Virus record (IMG/VR): IMGVR_UViG_3300013104_000028
Span: 1 to 56,020 of that record
DNA length: 56,020 nt
Strand: one strand, 5' to 3'
From: a virus
Shown: positions 30,684-38,929 of the stretch, piece by piece
How positions within the stretch are numbered: position 1 is the first letter of the stretch
Layout: every line of letters begins with the position of its first letter
Made by a program: the position numbers and the translations under genes
Notes under the pieces: generated by a model
What the model was told of the DNA's origin: nothing
Seen by the model: the letters and a program-made list of their open reading frames with translations, nothing else
Database searches by the model: none

Positions 30684-30819
30684 CACGCAATTAAGCCATA
30701 GAATGTGCCTGGTAATAATACTTGTATGCCTCGTGGTTGCTCTGTTCCTGGTGTATAAATCATGGGAAAGAAGCCAGCCAACATTTTTTATTGATCACTC
30801 CGCAATCCCAGAATCATGA
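30676..30819 (+). CDS. Small single-TM protein (47 aa)
   Basis: ATG 30676 to TGA 30817-30819. After 10 residues comes one TM helix (LVIILVCLVVALFLVYK), then KSWERSQPTFFID. It overlaps the preceding stop and the next start (ATGA). A full AGGAGG Shine-Dalgarno (30663-30668) sits 7 nt upstream, rare in Bacteroidota. Small holin-like or membrane-disturbing proteins have this shape; nothing confirms it. Confidence 0.6.
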   Translation: MSNTQLSHRMCLVIILVCLVVALFLVYKSWERSQPTFFIDHSAIPES

Positions 30820-31001
30820 CAGATATTTTAAAGTTAGCCGAATCCGTAAAGAAAATGCGAGAGGCGCAGAAAGAGTACAGCAGGACCTTTTCAGGTATTT
30901 CTAATAAAAACAAGACAAAACTCGAAAAGGAGGTTGATGAACTGTTAGATCAAATTGGCATTCCATCTATGTCTAGTCAAAGAACAATTTTTAATAGCTA
31001 A
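30816..31001 (+). CDS. Small helical protein, unknown
   Basis: 61 aa, mainly charged helix (KLAESVKKMREAQKEYSRTF, KTKLEKEVDELLDQIG). Start overlaps the TGA of the membrane protein; ends 2 nt before the next gene. Translation coupling suggests a small complex with its neighbours. No family recognised. Confidence 0.58.
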   Translation: MTDILKLAESVKKMREAQKEYSRTFSGISNKNKTKLEKEVDELLDQIGIPSMSSQRTIFNS

Positions 31002-31003
31002 TC

Positions 31004-31300
31004 ATGGTGGAGTTGAAGATAAATCTTGAAAGCCCAGAAGCTGCGGCAAACTTGGTTATGGTATTAATTGAATTGGGGACAGCGGTAGATAAATATCCAA
31101 CTTGGCCAGAATGTAATATTAAACGTTCTGCAATAGTTTTAGAGGAGGCAGGTGAGCTGATCCGAGAAGCTAACCTATTGGATGAAGGAAGAGGGTCAAT
31201 TTCGGCACTTAAAACCGAGTGCATTCAAACGGCTGCGATGTCTTTACGAATGTTGAACGCTTTGTCAAAGGATGATCATGCCAGAGGAAATAACCGATAA
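31004..31300 (+). CDS. MazG-like helical protein (tentative)
   Basis: 98 aa. IKRSAIVLEEAGELIREANL and SALKTECIQTAAMSLRMLNA show the spacing of acidic helices (EExxE ... E...A/D) of all-alpha NTP pyrophosphatases of the MazG/dUTPase group, which clean up non-standard nucleotides or lower alarmones. The second metal motif (usually ExxD) is not fully kept here, so activity is uncertain. Sits in the plus-strand small-gene set and overlaps the next gene by 29 bp. Confidence 0.5.
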   Translation: MVELKINLESPEAAANLVMVLIELGTAVDKYPTWPECNIKRSAIVLEEAGELIREANLLDEGRGSISALKTECIQTAAMSLRMLNALSKDDHARGNNR

Positions 31301-31472
31301 ATCAAAGATGCCATTCGGAAAATACAAAGATTATCCAATGGTAAATGTTCCTGCCGTTTACTTACTCTTCCTGCATGATAATAATCGCGCAGGGAGAGTA
31401 TCCAATTACATCAAGGCAAACCTAAATGTGTTAATTAAAGAAGCTAAAACTGGTAAAAATAAACGTTTATGA
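31272..31472 (+). CDS. DUF3820-type small protein
   Basis: 66 aa (a second ATG at 31278 gives 64). MPFGKYKDYPMVNVPAVYLL is the DUF3820 signature (MPFGKYKG..L.D.P..YL.W). This small domain also ends the DnaQ-type exonuclease at 7081-7839 and exonuclease X. As a stand-alone it may bind nucleic acid. Overlaps the next start (ATGA). Confidence 0.75.
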   Translation: MIMPEEITDKSKMPFGKYKDYPMVNVPAVYLLFLHDNNRAGRVSNYIKANLNVLIKEAKTGKNKRL

Positions 31473-31786
31473 CAATTTCAAAAGCCAAAAAACACGTTGC
31501 ATCCAATTACGGATATGCTAATTGGACAGAAGCAATATCAGATCAGGAAACCGAGGTTTGTGAGATGATGAATTATGAAGCTGAGATATTAGTTCAGTTG
31601 AACCACATCAATACTGGTCGATTAGATTACTTATACTCAATTAGTATTGGGCGAGCTTTCATTATTGGATTAACGATCGCACTGTTACTCTTAACCTTAA
31701 GCATAAAGGCCGTTCAAGTTTGTAAGGAGCCATCTAAGCAGGAAAAGGAGACTTATCAAATGAATAGAAAAACTTTAGGCCAATAA
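31469..31786 (+). CDS. Single-TM cargo protein, unknown
   Basis: 105 aa. A soluble N-terminal part (ASNYGYANWTEAISDQETEV) is followed by one TM helix at about 66-86 (IGRAFIIGLTIALLLLTLSI) and a basic tail. Start overlaps the previous stop. No family known. Confidence 0.6.
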   Translation: MTISKAKKHVASNYGYANWTEAISDQETEVCEMMNYEAEILVQLNHINTGRLDYLYSISIGRAFIIGLTIALLLLTLSIKAVQVCKEPSKQEKETYQMNRKTLGQ

Positions 31787-31796
31787 GGGGGTGTTT

Positions 31797-31931
31797 ATGA
31801 TATTCAAAGCCGTTTTCGCAATAGTAATGACCACCATAGCATGTTTGTTAATATGCTTGTTTCTTGGTAACCCTAAAAAGGAGAAGTGTAATCAGCATAA
31901 AACACAGCGGCAACCAGCATTAAAAGCATAA
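31797..31931 (+). CDS. Small single-TM protein (44 aa)
   Basis: ATG 31797 to TAA 31929-31931: MIFKAVFAIVMTTIACLLIC followed by LFLGNPKKEKCNQHKT. An N-terminal TM with a basic tail. Starts 10 bp after the previous gene behind GGGGGTGTTT. Third membrane micro-protein in this set. Confidence 0.5.
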   Translation: MIFKAVFAIVMTTIACLLICLFLGNPKKEKCNQHKTQRQPALKA

Positions 31932-32089
31932 TTACAACAGCAATAATAGTGTACTTCAGTGTCTTTTTTATTGTGAATGACATTGCTAAAAGTAACTATT
32001 TAAAACCAACAAAATAAGGAAAGGGATAAACCTCGATTTACTCCCTAAAAATTAACGCTCTCACGGGCAAATATAACCGATGATAAGTC

Positions 32090-32647
32090 ATGACACAAGA
32101 AATAAAAACAGAAAAGTTTGAAGGGTTGCTGGTTAAGGTGCCGGAAGCCACGATTAGATCAACCGTTTATATGGGTTATCTCATTCATAAATGCCATAAT
32201 ATTGAAAATGGTGTCACTGATGAGCAATTAAACGATTACAGTAAGTTAACCAAATACCTAAAAACCCATAAACCTGAGAAGGATTATAAGGAATCGGCGA
32301 TCAAACTTCCATCTGGCCAATGGAAGCTAATAGGCAATCCGTTTGAATGGAGTGACTACCAGTGGAAAGACATTGTTGACATAGCTAAATCAGGCGGTTT
32401 TATTGACTGCTTTAAAGATTATGAGAAGGAAGGATATATGTTTGGTTTACCACTTCAATCCGGCTTATCCCTTCTAAAGTCTTTACAGGTGCATAAAGAA
32501 AACCCTTACGGTAGTATGCCTGAGTTCGTATTCAAAAACTATGGAAAATCACCCATTGAATTTTCAAGGTTCGAATTAGATATGTGCGAATGGCAAGCAG
32601 CAGAAGAGAGAACCGGTAACTGGGTATTAATTCAAAAAATAGGATAA
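32090..32647 (+). CDS. Cargo protein, unknown
   Basis: 185 aa, soluble. LVKVPEATIRSTVYMGYLIH, SGQWKLIGNPFEWSDYQWKD, LPLQSGLSLLKSLQVHKENP. Aromatic-rich (W, Y, F), acidic C-terminal part with CEWQAAEERTGNWVLI. No domain recognised. Separated by 158 bp from the previous gene; a TATAACCG near 32072 is only a weak -7 box. Confidence 0.6.
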   Translation: MTQEIKTEKFEGLLVKVPEATIRSTVYMGYLIHKCHNIENGVTDEQLNDYSKLTKYLKTHKPEKDYKESAIKLPSGQWKLIGNPFEWSDYQWKDIVDIAKSGGFIDCFKDYEKEGYMFGLPLQSGLSLLKSLQVHKENPYGSMPEFVFKNYGKSPIEFSRFELDMCEWQAAEERTGNWVLIQKIG

Positions 32648-32689
32648 TGAACGCAGAATTAAGCATTAAAATTATTATGCAAGGATGTT

Positions 32690-33334
32690 TTATCTGTCGA
32701 TATTCTGCACAAATATTATAGTGTATAGATAATTGTTTGGTTCTTCAACATATTTCATGATTTTATACCGATCATATCCCATTTCGATATTTTTATTATG
32801 AGGCAAAGTATAAATTGTGCCTCCCTTGTGTAATTTATACATAAATAAACTTAACTCCTTTGCCAATTCAAATGTTTTTGGATCATTATCCATCAAATAA
32901 ATGTTTACTAAAGGGTCATCACTTAGCCTCTGCTTAAGGTCTTCTTTATCTTGGTCTAATAACTTCATTGGATCGGGTTGAGTTACAGGTTCAGATGTTT
33001 CGATTTCCGGTTTTGTTACATTTTCAATTTTTGGTTGCCTTTTTTCAGGGTTGATTGGGTTTTTAACTTCAGGCTTAATTATTGGTTGTATTGCTGGGTT
33101 GTCTACTCGTTGGATAACTGTTGTCCCGGTATCAATTGAGGGTAGAATTTGTTTATCGATCTTTATTGTATCTTGCTTTCCAATACTGAACCAGCCTGTT
33201 TTTAAATTGAAGCCTTTCGCAGCTAACATGTAAATGAAGCCTAATATGATTATAAAAACTACTAAGGATAATGCAGGATGCTCGTGCAAAAAGTCATAAA
33301 ATGTCCTGCCATTTTTGGTTTCCGTCGAAGGCAT
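32690..33334 (-). CDS. Membrane-anchored cargo protein with Pro-rich linker
   Basis: 214 aa. TM at about 19-40 (ALSLVVFIIILGFIYMLAAK) after a cytoplasmic N-terminus. A Pro/Lys/Glu-rich linker (about 75-125, e.g. PEVKNPINPEKRQPKIENVT) leads to a globular C-terminal domain (130-214; DDPLVNIYLMDNDPKTFELA, KGGTIYTLPHN). The build resembles TonB- or moron-like proteins that span the periplasm. Function unknown; being on the minus strand against late genes, it is likely expressed in the lysogen. Confidence 0.6.
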   Translation of the reverse strand: MPSTETKNGRTFYDFLHEHPALSLVVFIIILGFIYMLAAKGFNLKTGWFSIGKQDTIKIDKQILPSIDTGTTVIQRVDNPAIQPIIKPEVKNPINPEKRQPKIENVTKPEIETSEPVTQPDPMKLLDQDKEDLKQRLSDDPLVNIYLMDNDPKTFELAKELSLFMYKLHKGGTIYTLPHNKNIEMGYDRYKIMKYVEEPNNYLYTIIFVQNIDR

Positions 33335-33398
33335 GAGAAATTAGTTTAGAACTACAATATAAGAGATATAATAATATTTATCAATAGGCGCCAACTGG

Positions 33399-33512
33399 AT
33401 GCAGGAACAAACGGAAACCTCGTTCCTCAACTTCATTCAACATACTGAGTTAAGTCAAAAGGATAAAGACCTGGTTAAGGGTGTATTCTTTGATTGGTTA
33501 ACTAAGATTTGA
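33399..33512 (+). CDS. Possible 37-aa protein
   Basis: ATG 33399 to TGA 33510-33512: MQEQTETSFLNFIQHTELSQ, ending GVFFDWLTKI. Amphipathic helix, divergent from the membrane-anchored gene at 33334. Plausible but short; no motif. Confidence 0.35.
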   Translation: MQEQTETSFLNFIQHTELSQKDKDLVKGVFFDWLTKI

Positions 33513-33617
33513 GTTAGCTGTTAAATTCTCTTTCTCCTTTTAGGTTTGAAGAACAGTTTTTTAACTACCCATTGGATACTTGATCCAATAATATCGGTCA
33601 ATATAAAATGGAAAAAA

Positions 33618-33890
33618 TCAAGCATCATCAGGTTCATCTGGAAATATGCCCTCAGAATAGTAATCGCCACATTTTAAGTCGTCACCTTCCCACCAGATAT
33701 TGCAATGTACTTCTCCATCAATATAAACCTGGTAGGGGTTATCCTTCGTAAATGTATTAGGCAGCATTTCTTTTAATCTGGCAACTACATACTCAGGTGT
33801 AGAATTAGGTTTTCCTTGCCGTTCTTTATCTGCACGATCAAAAAATATCAATGCGAGATTCCAAAACTCTTCTGTCTCTACAAATTTCAT
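33618..33890 (-). CDS. Small acidic cargo protein, unknown
   Basis: 90 aa from ATG at 33890 (MKFVETEEFW); an earlier TTG start would lie inside the -7 box TATATTTG (33894-33901). Aromatic and acidic: FWNLALIFFDRADKERQGKP and CNIWWEGDDLKCGDYYSEG, ending FPDEPDDA. Mid-size acidic proteins of this sort act as immunity proteins in polymorphic toxin systems, but no toxin is next to it. Stops and starts leave 17 bp to the next gene. Confidence 0.55.
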   Translation of the reverse strand: MKFVETEEFWNLALIFFDRADKERQGKPNSTPEYVVARLKEMLPNTFTKDNPYQVYIDGEVHCNIWWEGDDLKCGDYYSEGIFPDEPDDA

Positions 33891-33907
33891 AATCAAATAT
33901 ACAAGTC

Positions 33908-34204
33908 TTACCTCTTATCAGGAATTTCACCTTCGTAATCATCAGGATATAGAAAAATGCCGGCCAACCATTTATCATTTTGAAAATAGTCGAATCTTGT
34001 AACCTCCAAAAGATCAATTTTGCCTATAGTAAGAATATCATTAGTCCAATTGTAAAAAGTTTCGTGATCAGTTGCAAATAATTCCAGGTCATCAGGCAAA
34101 TAAAAGATCAATCCTTCCTCACTAGTTTTGACAATCCAGTCTTGTTCTTTTAACAACTCAGCAAGGACGATTTGCAAGTGAACTTTTATCATTTTAGAAT
34201 TCAT
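33908..34204 (-). CDS. Small cargo protein, unknown
   Basis: 98 aa. MIKVHLQIVLAELLKEQDWI, a beta-rich middle (GLIFYLPDDLELFATDHE) and FLYPDDYEGEIPDKR at the end. Acidic, similar in style to its downstream neighbour. Its own -7 box TATATTTG (34208-34215, minus) lies 3 nt before the start. No family recognised. Confidence 0.55.
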   Translation of the reverse strand: MNSKMIKVHLQIVLAELLKEQDWIVKTSEEGLIFYLPDDLELFATDHETFYNWTNDILTIGKIDLLEVTRFDYFQNDKWLAGIFLYPDDYEGEIPDKR

Positions 34205-34268
34205 AAGTCAAATATAATATCCAAATACTCACTTTTAATATTAAATTTAATTGTGGAAATTAGCATTT

Positions 34269-34724
34269 ATGAATGCTTTAAATGAGTTACACCTAAAAAT
34301 TATAGATCAGATTAAAGCCTTTCATATTTATGATATTCCAGAGGGGCGTCATGATGAACTTATTGATGAGTTTAATAAAAATCATAATTCTGAGGGAACG
34401 TCCTTGACGGAAAAGTTGCAATTTATTTGGTCGAACTTACATTCATTTAATGCTTTTCTAAGTACAAAAGAAAGCTACAAACCGTCCAGATTAAATACAG
34501 AACGACAAGCAAAGTTAGAACCAGAGCGAACTGAGGTAGCAACAAAAGCATTAAAAGAACTAGGTTTTGATGTTGTAGTGGTTAATAATACCGAGATAAA
34601 TTTTAGCTATAAAGGGGCTGTAATTAAATATTTTCCCTATTCTCAATGGGCGTCAGGCAAGACTATCAATGATGGCAGAGGATTAAATAATCTTCTCAGA
34701 CAATTAGAGATCACTTCTTCCTAG
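34269..34724 (+). CDS. Cargo protein, unknown
   Basis: 151 aa from ATG 34269 (MNALNELHLK); a TTG at 34251 is less likely. The N-terminal helical half (1-85) is followed by a C-terminal small domain: ATKALKELGFDVVVVNNTEI, SYKGAVIKYFPYSQWASGKT, INDGRGLNNLLRQLE. The end looks like a small alpha/beta module often fused to, or adjacent to, phage accessory proteins; I cannot name it. Converges with the next gene, 14-bp overlap at their 3' ends. Confidence 0.6.
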   Translation: MNALNELHLKIIDQIKAFHIYDIPEGRHDELIDEFNKNHNSEGTSLTEKLQFIWSNLHSFNAFLSTKESYKPSRLNTERQAKLEPERTEVATKALKELGFDVVVVNNTEINFSYKGAVIKYFPYSQWASGKTINDGRGLNNLLRQLEITSS

Positions 34725-35088
34725 GTTTAAACTGATCATAAAACCTTTGTACCTCCTTGGCAGTATCATCATCATAATCTTTCGAGCTCTTATAATCTGC
34801 TTCTTCATTGGCCTGATCAGATGCATTGTTACGTAGTATTTCGTTGACATACTGAACAACTTCATCGTTTTTCCCGGCTGTTGACAAATGTTCTTTTAGT
34901 TGATCATCCCAATTCTTCACCGCCTCTTCTGGGGTGTTTCCACAACCAAACACGCCAGCTTTTGGATCCGATCCCAGTATGCAACAATAGGAATCCCCAT
35001 CTTTAAATACCGTAGGGAGTAAGCAAGATGCTACACCTGAAAATTCCATAGTTACAATTTGTTCCGGATTTATCTTCATTTGGTTCAT
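34711..35088 (-). CDS. HicB-like small protein (tentative)
   Basis: 125 aa. Residues 10-60 (VFKDGDSYCCILGSDPKAGV, then GNTPEEAVKNWDDQLKEHL) follow the HicB/partial RNase H pattern: a strand with DG.Y...L, a G-x-T-x-EEA turn and a helix. The rest is a charged helical tail. HicB proteins are antitoxins, but no HicA-like toxin lies beside it. -7 box TATATTTG at 35100-35107 (minus) 12 nt upstream. Confidence 0.45.
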   Translation of the reverse strand: MNQMKINPEQIVTMEFSGVASCLLPTVFKDGDSYCCILGSDPKAGVFGCGNTPEEAVKNWDDQLKEHLSTAGKNDEVVQYVNEILRNNASDQANEEADYKSSKDYDDDTAKEVQRFYDQFKPRKK

Positions 35089-35142
35089 GGTTCAATAAAC
35101 AAATATACAATTATAGAGTTTTTGTTTTCCTAACTTCGCGGC

Positions 35143-35367
35143 ATGAGCAAGGGATACATTACAGCAGAAGATTACGAAGCAGCATTTCATGGTATAGAAT
35201 TACCACATGGACCGATTGAATTGGTGCCAGGAACAATAGTTCCGGATGTTGCTTTATTCCTGGAAAAGCAAATAACAATTCTTCGCACTGGAAAACACGA
35301 GCGAGTTAAAGAGCCAATAAGGTGGAGGTTGGACAGGTTATTGGTGATTATAAACGAAAATCAGTAA
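35143..35367 (+). CDS. Small cargo protein, unknown
   Basis: 74 aa. SKGYITAEDYEAAFHGIELP, VALFLEKQITILRTGKHERV. Soluble; no recognisable domain. Its stop abuts the stop of the convergent minus gene (35367/35368), so no bases are spare. Confidence 0.55.
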   Translation: MSKGYITAEDYEAAFHGIELPHGPIELVPGTIVPDVALFLEKQITILRTGKHERVKEPIRWRLDRLLVIINENQ

Positions 35368-35589
35368 TTATAATTCAAGTTTCTCAATTTTATCTGCAAT
35401 TTTTTTTAGTAAAGATCGACTAAGGATGTTTTCGGCAATCCAATTGACACCATCTTTTGTCTGTTCTGCCCAAATTGTAGTTGTAAAATTAGGGCCGTAA
35501 ACATCAAACTTATCAGAATCTTCGTGAGGTGCGACAGTAATCTTAACACTTTTACCGTCATCTATTATTTCAATTTCAAATGGTTTCAT
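35368..35589 (-). CDS. Small beta-rich cargo protein, unknown
   Basis: 73 aa. MKPFEIEIIDDGKSVKITVA, FDVYGPNFTTTIWAEQTKDG. Beta strands then a C-terminal helix. A similar small protein style is common in Bacteroidota genomes, with no known function. 11 bp downstream of the HMCES-like gene on the same strand, so probably co-transcribed. Confidence 0.55.
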   Translation of the reverse strand: MKPFEIEIIDDGKSVKITVAPHEDSDKFDVYGPNFTTTIWAEQTKDGVNWIAENILSRSLLKKIADKIEKLEL

Positions 35590-35600
35590 GATACGGTTGT

Positions 35601-36302
35601 TTAATAATCCACGGGATTTGTTATTTCTGGTATATCACTATTAACTTTAGGATTGCTTAAATCCTTACTGACAGTGTAAGCTGCCATATTTCTATCATCA
35701 CATGGCTGCATAAGCTCTTTAATGCCTTCTTTGGGTAATTCGCCTATCCAGGCATCAATATTCCTTTTATCGATCATTAAAGGCATCCGTTTAGCGCTAT
35801 TGTGAATGTCAGCCATCAAAGTGTTTGCTGCTCCTGTAAGGATTGAAAAGCTTGGATGTGTATCTCTAGTCGCTGGATCAGTCCAAAATGAGTATATGCC
35901 CTGTAAATAGAAGAATGGTTCTTCTTTAGGGTGAATAAAATAAGGAATCTTATCCTTGCCAACATGTTTCCATTCATAAAAACCGCTTACTGGTATTATA
36001 CATCTTCTTGACTTTATTGCGTCCCGAAAAGATGGTTTCTCAAAAACTTCCTCACTTTTCGCATTTAGCGTTTGGTTCCTAAGTTTCTTTGCGCTTTCCC
36101 AATCCTTAACCCAAAAAGGAATAAGTCCCCAGTTATACAAATTTAAAGACCGCCCATTGTCAATAGATAGGACTGGCAAATCAGGATGGGCAAACCCATT
36201 TGCGTGGTAATAAATTTTTAGTTGGTCTTCGCTAGGGAAGGGTGCTTGAAACGCCTCTTTTAGATCGTTTGCTGTTCCTTTAAAACTTGTATGGTAACAC
36301 AT
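35601..36302 (-). CDS. HMCES/YedK-type SOS response-associated peptidase
   Basis: 233 aa from ATG 36302 (MCYHTSFKG); a TTG 9 bp earlier would add three residues and bury the catalytic Cys. After Met removal Cys2 becomes the nucleophile. Other family marks: RNQTLNAKSEEVF with the Asn, RRCIIPVSGFYEWK with the Glu, and ADIHNSAKRMPLMI with the His before RMP. Such proteins form a DNA-protein crosslink with abasic sites in single-stranded DNA and shield them. A phage copy may protect replicating DNA from abasic-site breaks, or be lysogen cargo. A -7 box TATATTTG lies at 36372-36379 on this strand. Confidence 0.9.
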   Translation of the reverse strand: MCYHTSFKGTANDLKEAFQAPFPSEDQLKIYYHANGFAHPDLPVLSIDNGRSLNLYNWGLIPFWVKDWESAKKLRNQTLNAKSEEVFEKPSFRDAIKSRRCIIPVSGFYEWKHVGKDKIPYFIHPKEEPFFYLQGIYSFWTDPATRDTHPSFSILTGAANTLMADIHNSAKRMPLMIDKRNIDAWIGELPKEGIKELMQPCDDRNMAAYTVSKDLSNPKVNSDIPEITNPVDY

Positions 36303-36389
36303 ATCGCACAAATTGATAATTAAACATACGAAATATCGCGTTCGTTTTCTATCAATACTTTATGCATCAACCAAATATATTTTTTCAGA

Positions 36390-37601
36390 CTACCACTTAA
36401 TCTTACGCTTCGCTATATTGATTAGTTTAGTGTCCTTGTTATAGGTTAAAGAAAAGTCTGTATTATTAACACTTACAGATGTTACAGCCTTATCAGAATT
36501 AACTAATAATGATAGATCATACCAAGATATATTCTTATTAGTAATGGTTGAATAATCTAGCGTTATCGTTAAAGTGTTACCTTCAATCAATTGAGTTTTT
36601 GTGACGTGATCTTTGATGTGTGTATACTCCAAAAACTCTCTTAAGCTGCAGAAAATTAAATCATCCTTAGCTTTTAATGCAATGTCATCTATCCACTCAT
36701 TAAAGTTTTTGATAGCATCATCATCCTTAAGCCCGTGTGTGCCAATCTCGAAGAAATCAAAAGAATTATCAGCGAATAGAGCGTTTGACAATTCCCATTG
36801 AGAACCTTCATTTGACCATTCATCGCTGAAACCTCTTCTAATAGCCAAATATTCAAAAGGTTTAATATCACTTAATTTAAGCTTAGGTGTAAACTTTCCT
36901 ATTTGTTCAAATTTATCAAATGTTCCTTGTGAAGCACCACCTAAATAACCAAATTCAGAAGAGGCGGTATGGAATCCTACAAGGTTAGTTGGAACAACAA
37001 GGGTATTCATTTTATATCCCTGGTTCAATAGGATCATTGCATCTAAATCCTTTATATTCTTCTCACGATCTTTACCGTTGTTAAAGTTTCCTTTCTCTTC
37101 ATGGTAAAAAGAGTGGTTCATAATGTCCATGCCTTTAATTATCAAAGGAAGCCTTTGTGCATAGGTAGCAGCGTAATTGGTATAGAAACCTATCTCTTTA
37201 TCACTGTACTGGTTTTTGCCATTAACAGCTAAGCCTACGTTGTATGGTTTTTTGTTACCCGCTCCATCCGTATAGAAGGTATTAGATAGCTTTTCATAAG
37301 CCTTAACAACTGTTAAAGCAGCATCATCAAACTCCATAAGAATTGCTTTTCCCTTGTTGTATTTCAATCTTGGAAAGCTGGTAGTGGCTGATGTAGGGTT
37401 ATCATTAAATACAACCTTTATTTCAATTTTTCCGGTAAAGTCTGGTATTACAGGACCGTCTGGCAATGAAGGTTTATTTTGTTCTTCTTTAGGGATTTCT
37501 TCCTTAGGGTCGTCTTTTTTAGGGCTCAGCGGAGCTTTTGTACAACTAAAAATAAAAACAGAACACAGGGCAACAAGGTTGAGAGCTATTAATTTTTTCA
37601 T
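36390..37601 (-). CDS. Lipoprotein with NodB-deacetylase-like domain, paralogue of tail gene
   Basis: 403 aa. Signal peptide 1-19 with lipobox FIFSC (Cys20), then a Lys/Pro/Glu-rich linker (21-55). Domain 60-403 is homologous along its length to the tail protein at 47367-48485: AILMEFDDA, GMDIMNHSFYH, LVVPTN, and a nearly shared C-terminus with TLDYST and NISWYDLSLL. FDD (91-93) and HSFYH (163-167) match the metal-binding Asp and His-x-x-x-His of NodB polysaccharide deacetylases. Lipid anchoring in the outer membrane or periplasm is expected. It may pre-modify the phage receptor glycan so that related phages cannot bind. Role is inference; the homology is seen. Confidence 0.8.
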   Translation of the reverse strand: MKKLIALNLVALCSVFIFSCTKAPLSPKKDDPKEEIPKEEQNKPSLPDGPVIPDFTGKIEIKVVFNDNPTSATTSFPRLKYNKGKAILMEFDDAALTVVKAYEKLSNTFYTDGAGNKKPYNVGLAVNGKNQYSDKEIGFYTNYAATYAQRLPLIIKGMDIMNHSFYHEEKGNFNNGKDREKNIKDLDAMILLNQGYKMNTLVVPTNLVGFHTASSEFGYLGGASQGTFDKFEQIGKFTPKLKLSDIKPFEYLAIRRGFSDEWSNEGSQWELSNALFADNSFDFFEIGTHGLKDDDAIKNFNEWIDDIALKAKDDLIFCSLREFLEYTHIKDHVTKTQLIEGNTLTITLDYSTITNKNISWYDLSLLVNSDKAVTSVSVNNTDFSLTYNKDTKLINIAKRKIKW

Positions 37602-37706
37602 TAAAATTGATTTTTTTGCGAAAATAGGGCTTTTTTATTTAGTTCTCCGCTCATTTCCATCATTAAACCTAAATGTTACATAACGATTTGATAAATTGGC
37701 ATGTGT

Positions 37707-37976
37707 TCAATCAATCCAGTTTGCATCTCGTAATCGATCCAATATTGCATCTGTATCATCCATTACATAAAGTTCTGGGTTAACAGTTCTTTCGGTCGGA
37801 ACAACCCAATTCACCCTCCATTTGCCCATTGCATAATTAATGGTACCCAACGCCCAATAAATGTTAGGAGATGGTGTGAAGTAAATATGAATCTGGTTAA
37901 GACTACCGCTTACCTGGCTAATCTCTATTTCCCGTTTCTCATCCCCATAGGCCGATTTAAATCTTATTGATTTCAC
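37707..37976 (-). CDS. Small cargo protein, unknown
   Basis: 89 aa with GTG start at 37976, overlapping the upstream gene by 20 bp. SIRFKSAYGDEKREIEISQV, IYFTPSPNIYWALGTINYAM, then an acidic DDTDAILDRLRDANWID end. Beta-rich then helical. No family recognised. Confidence 0.55.
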   Translation of the reverse strand: MKSIRFKSAYGDEKREIEISQVSGSLNQIHIYFTPSPNIYWALGTINYAMGKWRVNWVVPTERTVNPELYVMDDTDAILDRLRDANWID

Positions 37977-38412
37977 ATTTCAAAACGGAATTCCTAGTAA
38001 ATGGGTGTTTAAATTTATGCCTTGGCGCCAATGTTCCAGAATCATTCCTGTGGTAGTTAGAAATGCCCCAAGCTAGATATTGAGTTATCATTTCTTGGAA
38101 GATCCCAGTTTGCTGATAGGAGTGCCATTCATCTATGTAAAATACAAAATGGAACAGTTGATAGTCTTTATAAGCTACCATTGATAGGAAACTATCTAGT
38201 ATACTTGCATCTGAATAATCAACTCGATCGTAAAAGGTCAGAAGATGCTTAATTATACCATTCCTTAAATTTCGATATTCACCAACCTTGATCAGATACC
38301 TATCCTCAGGAATAGCACTGGTATTAATAGTATAATCAAAATCCTCCGGCAACTCATTGACCACTGGTAAAGGTTTGAAAAGATACTTTTCATCTAATTT
38401 TGGAATTTCCAT
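37957..38412 (-). CDS. Cargo protein, unknown
   Basis: 151 aa, soluble, aromatic-rich: FKPLPVVNELPEDFDYTINT, YDRVDYSDASILDSFLSMVA, then FVFYIDEWHSYQQTG. No catalytic motif obvious. Overlaps the following gene by 20 bp, so the two are translated together and may interact (one could be a small two-gene toxin/immunity pair; not shown). Confidence 0.55.
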   Translation of the reverse strand: MEIPKLDEKYLFKPLPVVNELPEDFDYTINTSAIPEDRYLIKVGEYRNLRNGIIKHLLTFYDRVDYSDASILDSFLSMVAYKDYQLFHFVFYIDEWHSYQQTGIFQEMITQYLAWGISNYHRNDSGTLAPRHKFKHPFTRNSVLKCEINKI

Positions 38413-38494
38413 AGCTGTAAAAATTGGACAGTAAAATTACTAAAAAAATTAGTAAAAAAGCTAAAAAAATTGCCAATTGACTTGCTAAGAAAGA

Positions 38495-38905
38495 CTATTT
38501 ATACTTGAATTTTGAATCCAAATAGGATTGAGATTGATTAAAACTGTGTATTTGCCGATGCAGAGAACTTTTCATTTCAGTGATTAATTCTTTTGTGAGC
38601 TGTCCTTTCATTAGGGTCTCTCTAAGATTTTCATTAAGATCGCGATCTCTTAAATCTATAAGATAATTCCGATAACCTTTAATACTGAAATTTGCATTAT
38701 ACATTGTTTTCTCAGCATCACAGTTCAAGGAATATTGATCGAGGTCACTTATTAGGCCATCTATTAAGTTCCTGGACGTATCAAATAAAGCGATTAGAAC
38801 CTTTTTATTGTCACTTATTTCATTAATTGGTAATAATGCATATTGGTAAATCAAAAAAAAGACTCCAATTATTGCACAGATACCTCCAATTATTTCCCAA
38901 TTCAT
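38495..38905 (-). CDS. Single-TM cargo protein, unknown
   Basis: 136 aa. N-terminal TM (about 5-27, IGGICAIIGVFFLIYQYALL) and a long helical cytoplasmic region (SRNLIDGLISDLDQYSLNCD, HRQIHSFNQSQSYLDSKFKYK). No recognised domain. 25 bp downstream of the HTH gene on the same strand. AT-rich, repeated CTAAAAAAATT units follow its end and may form a weak terminator. Confidence 0.55.
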   Translation of the reverse strand: MNWEIIGGICAIIGVFFLIYQYALLPINEISDNKKVLIALFDTSRNLIDGLISDLDQYSLNCDAEKTMYNANFSIKGYRNYLIDLRDRDLNENLRETLMKGQLTKELITEMKSSLHRQIHSFNQSQSYLDSKFKYK

Positions 38906-38929
38906 TTTAGTTGAATATATGCTTACTAA

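Noticed and set aside
34711-35088. HicAB toxin-antitoxin system
   Set aside because: The protein has only a loose HicB pattern and no HicA-sized partner lies beside it; kept as a tentative single gene.
38430-38470. AT-rich repeats (CTAAAAAAATT twice) as an origin or terminator
   Set aside because: Too short and low in complexity to call; at most a weak terminator for the minus-strand gene at 38495.
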